Source: Palsa-504 sp963818225
GTDB taxonomy: Bacteria; Actinomycetota; Actinomycetes; Streptosporangiales; Streptosporangiaceae
Reading direction: 5' to 3'
DNA length: 64,000 nt
NCBI GenBank assembly: GCA_963818225.1
Contig: CAWFRO010000013.1
Span: forward strand, 310,001-374,000
In this document: one piece after another, positions 61,473 to 64,000 of the stretch
Numbering within the stretch: position 1 is the stretch's first letter
Layout: every line of letters begins with the position of its first letter
The notes under the pieces: model-generated
What the model was told of the DNA's origin: nothing
Database searches by the model: none
Seen by the model: only the letters and a program-made list of their open reading frames with translations
Position numbers and translations under genes: made by a program

Positions 61473-62915
61473 GTGGTGATGGAAAACCCCGCCCGGTCGG
61501 GTCTGACGGCGGAGCAGATGCGGGAGGTGATCGCGGAGCTGGCCTCGCCGGATGTGGTGGATTCCCCGTTCGGCCAGCTGGATTTCTTCGATGGCGTGCC
61601 GACGCCGGGCACGGTCTCCACGATCTATGATGCGCTGGACCTGATGCGCGGGATTGACGTGTTCTTGAACTGCGTGCCGGGGGCGTCGCTGGTGGCGCTC
61701 CGGAACGGCTTCCGCTCGGTCGGCCTGACCTCCCCGCACGTCATCGGCTATACCAACCCGCGGGCCAACTCGCGGTCGTTCCTGCTGACTGCGAATACCG
61801 AGACCACCTACGGCACGACGTTCCTGGACCTCAAGGCGTGGGGCCCGACGGTGGTGGAGGCGCCCCCGGCCTCGCTGTGCGTGGTGGATGATTTCTGGTT
61901 CCGCTATGTCGCCGACATGGGCATCGCGGGCCCGGACAAGGGCCAGGGCGGCAAGTACCTGTTCCTGCCCCCCGGCTACGACGGGGAGGTGCCCGAGGGG
62001 TATTTCACCTACCGGTCCCCGACCTTCACCAACTGGGTGGTGCTGCGCGCGCTCGGCGGCGTGCCCGCCATGAAGCAGACCAGGATCTACCCGCTGGCCG
62101 AGGCCAACCTCCCGCGAGAGAACGAGTGGATCGACTTCACCGTGATGTCCTTCAACACCGTCCATTCCAACGATTTCTCCTTCTACGAGGAGGTCAACGA
62201 GCTGGTCCAGGAGGAGCCAGCCGACGCGCTGGACGCCGAGCGGGCGGGCCAGCTCGCGGCGATCGGAATCTTCAAGGGCCAGCCGTTCGCGCCCGATGAC
62301 CGGATGCGTGCCATCTTGGACAAGGCGGCCCGGATCGGCGCCGGGATCTCCCGCGCCCTGGTCTTCGCCCCCCGCGACCCTGCCGCTGCGCTGTATGGCT
62401 CGTGGAAGAACCTGTTCGTCGGCGGCAGTCACGAGTTCCTGCGCGGCGGCGCCCGGCTGCTCGATGCCCGGACCCAGTTCCACTACGTGGCGACGGTCAT
62501 CACCCCGGCCATGGCGCACGCCCAGCCCGGCGCCGGGTCAGCCTACGCCGGGACCGTGCATGATGCCCGCGGCGAGGTGTTCGAGGGCGGCAAGACCTAC
62601 CGGCTGCACGTCGACCCGGACGTCCCGGCCAAGAACTTCTGGGCCGTTGACGTGTATGACACTCAGACCCGCTCGTTGATCCAGGTGCCGTCCACGATCT
62701 ACCCCGCCGTGGCCAGCAACAGCGGCGAGCTGCAAGCCAACCCCGACGGATCCTACGACCTGTACTTCGGCCCCACGGCCCCTGAGGGCAAGGAGTCGAA
62801 CTGGGTCGAGACGATCCCCGGCAAATCCTGGTTTCCGTTCTTCCGCCTCTACGGCCCGCTCCAGCCATGGTTCGACCAGACCTGGAAACTCAACGAATTT
62901 GAGCCCCTCGACTGA
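61473..62915 (+). CDS. DUF1254/DUF1214 domain protein
   Basis: A 480-aa protein with an N-terminal DUF1254 region (YDALDLMRGIDVFLNCVPGASLVALRNGFRSVG, NTETTYGTTFLDLKAWGPTVVEAPP) and a C-terminal DUF1214 region (FEGGKTYRLHVDPDVPAKNFWAVDVYD, YDLYFGPTAPEGKESNWVET). Proteins with both domains are widespread and of unknown function. No signal peptide is evident. GTG 61473, GTG 61476 and ATG 61479 are all possible; GGAG at 61464 favours the first two. Confidence 0.92.
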   Translation: MVMENPARSGLTAEQMREVIAELASPDVVDSPFGQLDFFDGVPTPGTVSTIYDALDLMRGIDVFLNCVPGASLVALRNGFRSVGLTSPHVIGYTNPRANSRSFLLTANTETTYGTTFLDLKAWGPTVVEAPPASLCVVDDFWFRYVADMGIAGPDKGQGGKYLFLPPGYDGEVPEGYFTYRSPTFTNWVVLRALGGVPAMKQTRIYPLAEANLPRENEWIDFTVMSFNTVHSNDFSFYEEVNELVQEEPADALDAERAGQLAAIGIFKGQPFAPDDRMRAILDKAARIGAGISRALVFAPRDPAAALYGSWKNLFVGGSHEFLRGGARLLDARTQFHYVATVITPAMAHAQPGAGSAYAGTVHDARGEVFEGGKTYRLHVDPDVPAKNFWAVDVYDTQTRSLIQVPSTIYPAVASNSGELQANPDGSYDLYFGPTAPEGKESNWVETIPGKSWFPFFRLYGPLQPWFDQTWKLNEFEPLD

Positions 62916-62985
62916 CCAATTTCCCTGGCCGCTGCCATACAGGCCTGTCGAGGTTCGCCGCGCGCCTCCGGGACCTGGCCTCTGG

Positions 62986-63132
62986 CTATCCCCCAAGATG
63001 CTCCAGGAGATCATGGGGCATGCCAGCATCACCACGACTCTTGACCTGTACGGGCACCTATATCCCGGCGAGATAGACCGCTACGCCGACCGCCTCGGCA
63101 GTGCGGCCGGGGACCCTGGTAAGGGCAAATAA
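62986..63132 (+). pseudogene. tyrosine recombinase (integrase), C-terminal fragment
   Basis: About 48 codons with LSPKMLQEIMGHASITTTLDLYGHLYPGEIDRYADRL. These contain the conserved GH and the nucleophilic Tyr (LDLYGH) of phage-type integrases. The catalytic Arg and HxLR box are absent upstream, where the sequence is unrelated. It points towards a tRNA-Arg 3' fragment 64 bp downstream, the usual int-att arrangement. Confidence 0.75.
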
Positions 63133-63195
63133 GGCCAGATGACGGCAACGACGATCAGGATGGGAAGTGATCAGCACAGTTACCTGCGAAGACGG

Positions 63196-63240
63196 TGGCG
63201 CGCTCGGAGGGACTCGAACCCCCAACCTTCTGATCCGTAG
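63196..63240 (-). other. att scar: 3' half of tRNA-Arg(ACG), nucleotides 32-76
   Basis: The minus strand carries the anticodon loop CTACGGA, 3' anticodon strand TCAGA, variable AGGTT, a 5-bp T-stem around TTCGAGT, acceptor strand CGAGCGC, the discriminator G and CCA. This is tRNA-Arg with anticodon ACG from position 32 to the end, folding exactly where it should. The 5' half is absent: the flanking bases do not pair with TCAGA. Such a partial tRNA is the classic core left by integrase-mediated insertion. Confidence 0.8.
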
Positions 63241-63504
63241 ACTGTGTCACGCACACCTGCGACCTGCCTACTTCCCTTGCTGACCTGCCGAGATGCTACT
63301 CACTGGTGCGCAGTAGGCGGCAGCGGTAAGCGTCGTTTGGCGGCCAAAAAGCGGCCAGCGCCGCCTGGCCACCTCGATGCGAACTACCGGCGCGCACGAC
63401 GTCTCGCCGACCTCGGCATCTAACCAACGGTGTCTGTGGTTGTGCGTGCGAGCGGTTGTACATCCCCGTTGCTGTACTTTCTGCTGTACAGAGCGGACTG
63501 CCGT
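63241..63504. other. region beside att scar, no gene recognised
   Basis: No convincing coding frame. GCGGCC-AAAAA-GCGGCC near 63340 is a repeat of six bases around an A-run. The region may be the end of an integrated element. Confidence 0.35.
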
Positions 63505-64000
63505 TCAATCGGGTCGGTGGCTGGACCAGCGATCGGCGATCCGGGGTGCGACGGCAAGCAGCAGCCAGCAATATTTGGCGGCGCTGGTGTTCACCCAGGA
63601 AATGCCGATCGACAAGACGATGACGAAGACGCTGGCCGTCGCCCGCAATTGTGCGGCCTGCGTTTGCCCTGGGGATTCGGCGGTCAGTAGATTCTTGCGG
63701 CGGCCGTAGGTAAGCGTCAGGTGGGTCGCCAGCATGGCCGCCAGCAGGTTAACCGCGAAGATGTCGACGGCCAGCGGATTGGCGGAGAACTTGCCCAGAA
63801 GGTCGCTGGTGAAAGGCATGATGGTGATGGTGAACAGGAACGCGAAGTTCCACCAGGCTAGGCCCTCTTGCTGCCCGGTGATCCGGCGGAAGACCTGGTG
63901 GTGGACGAGCCAGAACTGGGCGATGACGTAGAAGGAGATCACGTAGCTGATGAGCTGGTCAGCGCCCTTGCCAAGCTGGGCGGCGAGCTCGGAGGCCGAA
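63505..64000 (-). CDS. TMEM175/DUF1211-type channel, C-terminal part (runs off window)
   Basis: The minus strand encodes 165 residues from the window edge to a stop at 63505. SYVISFYVIAQFWLVHHQVFRRI, WWNFAFLFTITIMPFTSDLLG and FAVNLLAAMLATHLTLTYGRR are the helices of the TMEM175-like (DUF1211) K+ channel family. The N-terminal FSD-containing helix 1 lies beyond the edge. Confidence 0.88.
   Translation of the reverse strand, partial: SASELAAQLGKGADQLISYVISFYVIAQFWLVHHQVFRRITGQQEGLAWWNFAFLFTITIMPFTSDLLGKFSANPLAVDIFAVNLLAAMLATHLTLTYGRRKNLLTAESPGQTQAAQLRATASVFVIVLSIGISWVNTSAAKYCWLLLAVAPRIADRWSSHRPD

Overview
High-GC DNA with GTG/TTG starts, ATGA overlaps and actinobacterial gene types (DUF1206, DUF445, PF03640 repeat protein, archaeal-type ProRS). 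It looks like an actinomycete chromosome, perhaps from a soil relative of the Streptosporangiales; that placement is inference. I found no rRNA, no complete tRNA and no CRISPR array. Most of the window is ordinary metabolic chromosome, with decaying patches at about 41.4-45.4 kb, 56.3-56.9 kb and 62.9-63.5 kb.

0-17 kb: truncated PAP2 phosphatase, DUF1206 membrane protein, glucose-6-phosphate dehydrogenase, minimal zincin, aldo/keto reductase, SDR, alpha/beta hydrolase, a DUF1453 + NarL-type two-component system, a pair of family III CoA-transferases, msrB-msrA, DUF445 and a fumarylacetoacetase-like hydrolase. 17-29 kb: PF03640 membrane protein, an endonuclease Q-like PHP protein overlapping a UvrD-like helicase, MalY-type aminotransferase, amidohydrolase, phosphoglucomutase, GH13 alpha-glucosidase, rhomboid protease, OsmC and a TetR regulator. 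29.8-34.3 kb: urease operon ureABCFGD without ureE, followed by a dioxygenase and a DHA2 exporter that has a clear promoter/operator. 37.5-41.1 kb: the most unusual module, a lipoprotein, a divergent four-helix FtsH-like AAA+/M41 protease and a small HExxH membrane protein, all co-directional. 41.2-45.4 kb: frameshifted glutamine cyclotransferase, aldo/keto reductase behind two palindromic operators, a short Rho, and fragments of nrfD and yceI. 45.5-52.7 kb: gluconokinase, Smr protein, lipoprotein, a second DHA2 exporter, an atypical SDR, prolyl-tRNA synthetase and a secreted protein with a hairpin terminator. 52.9-56.9 kb: stress-type cluster with two universal stress proteins. 57-64 kb: membrane sensor-like protein behind two GTAACGTTAC palindromes, enoyl-CoA hydratase, MBL hydrolase, DUF1254/DUF1214 protein, an integrase tail beside a 45-nt tRNA-Arg 3' half (att scar), and a truncated TMEM175-type channel.

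Two window-wide patterns stand out. One is a 54-bp palindromic repeat at 28061-28114 and, inverted, at 41247-41300. The other is an unusual number of perfect or near-perfect tandem duplications of 15-45 bp, most of them in frame inside genes. Several convergent or adjacent genes have lost their natural stop or shifted frame (PHP/UvrD, aminotransferase/UvrD, aldo-keto reductase/Rho).
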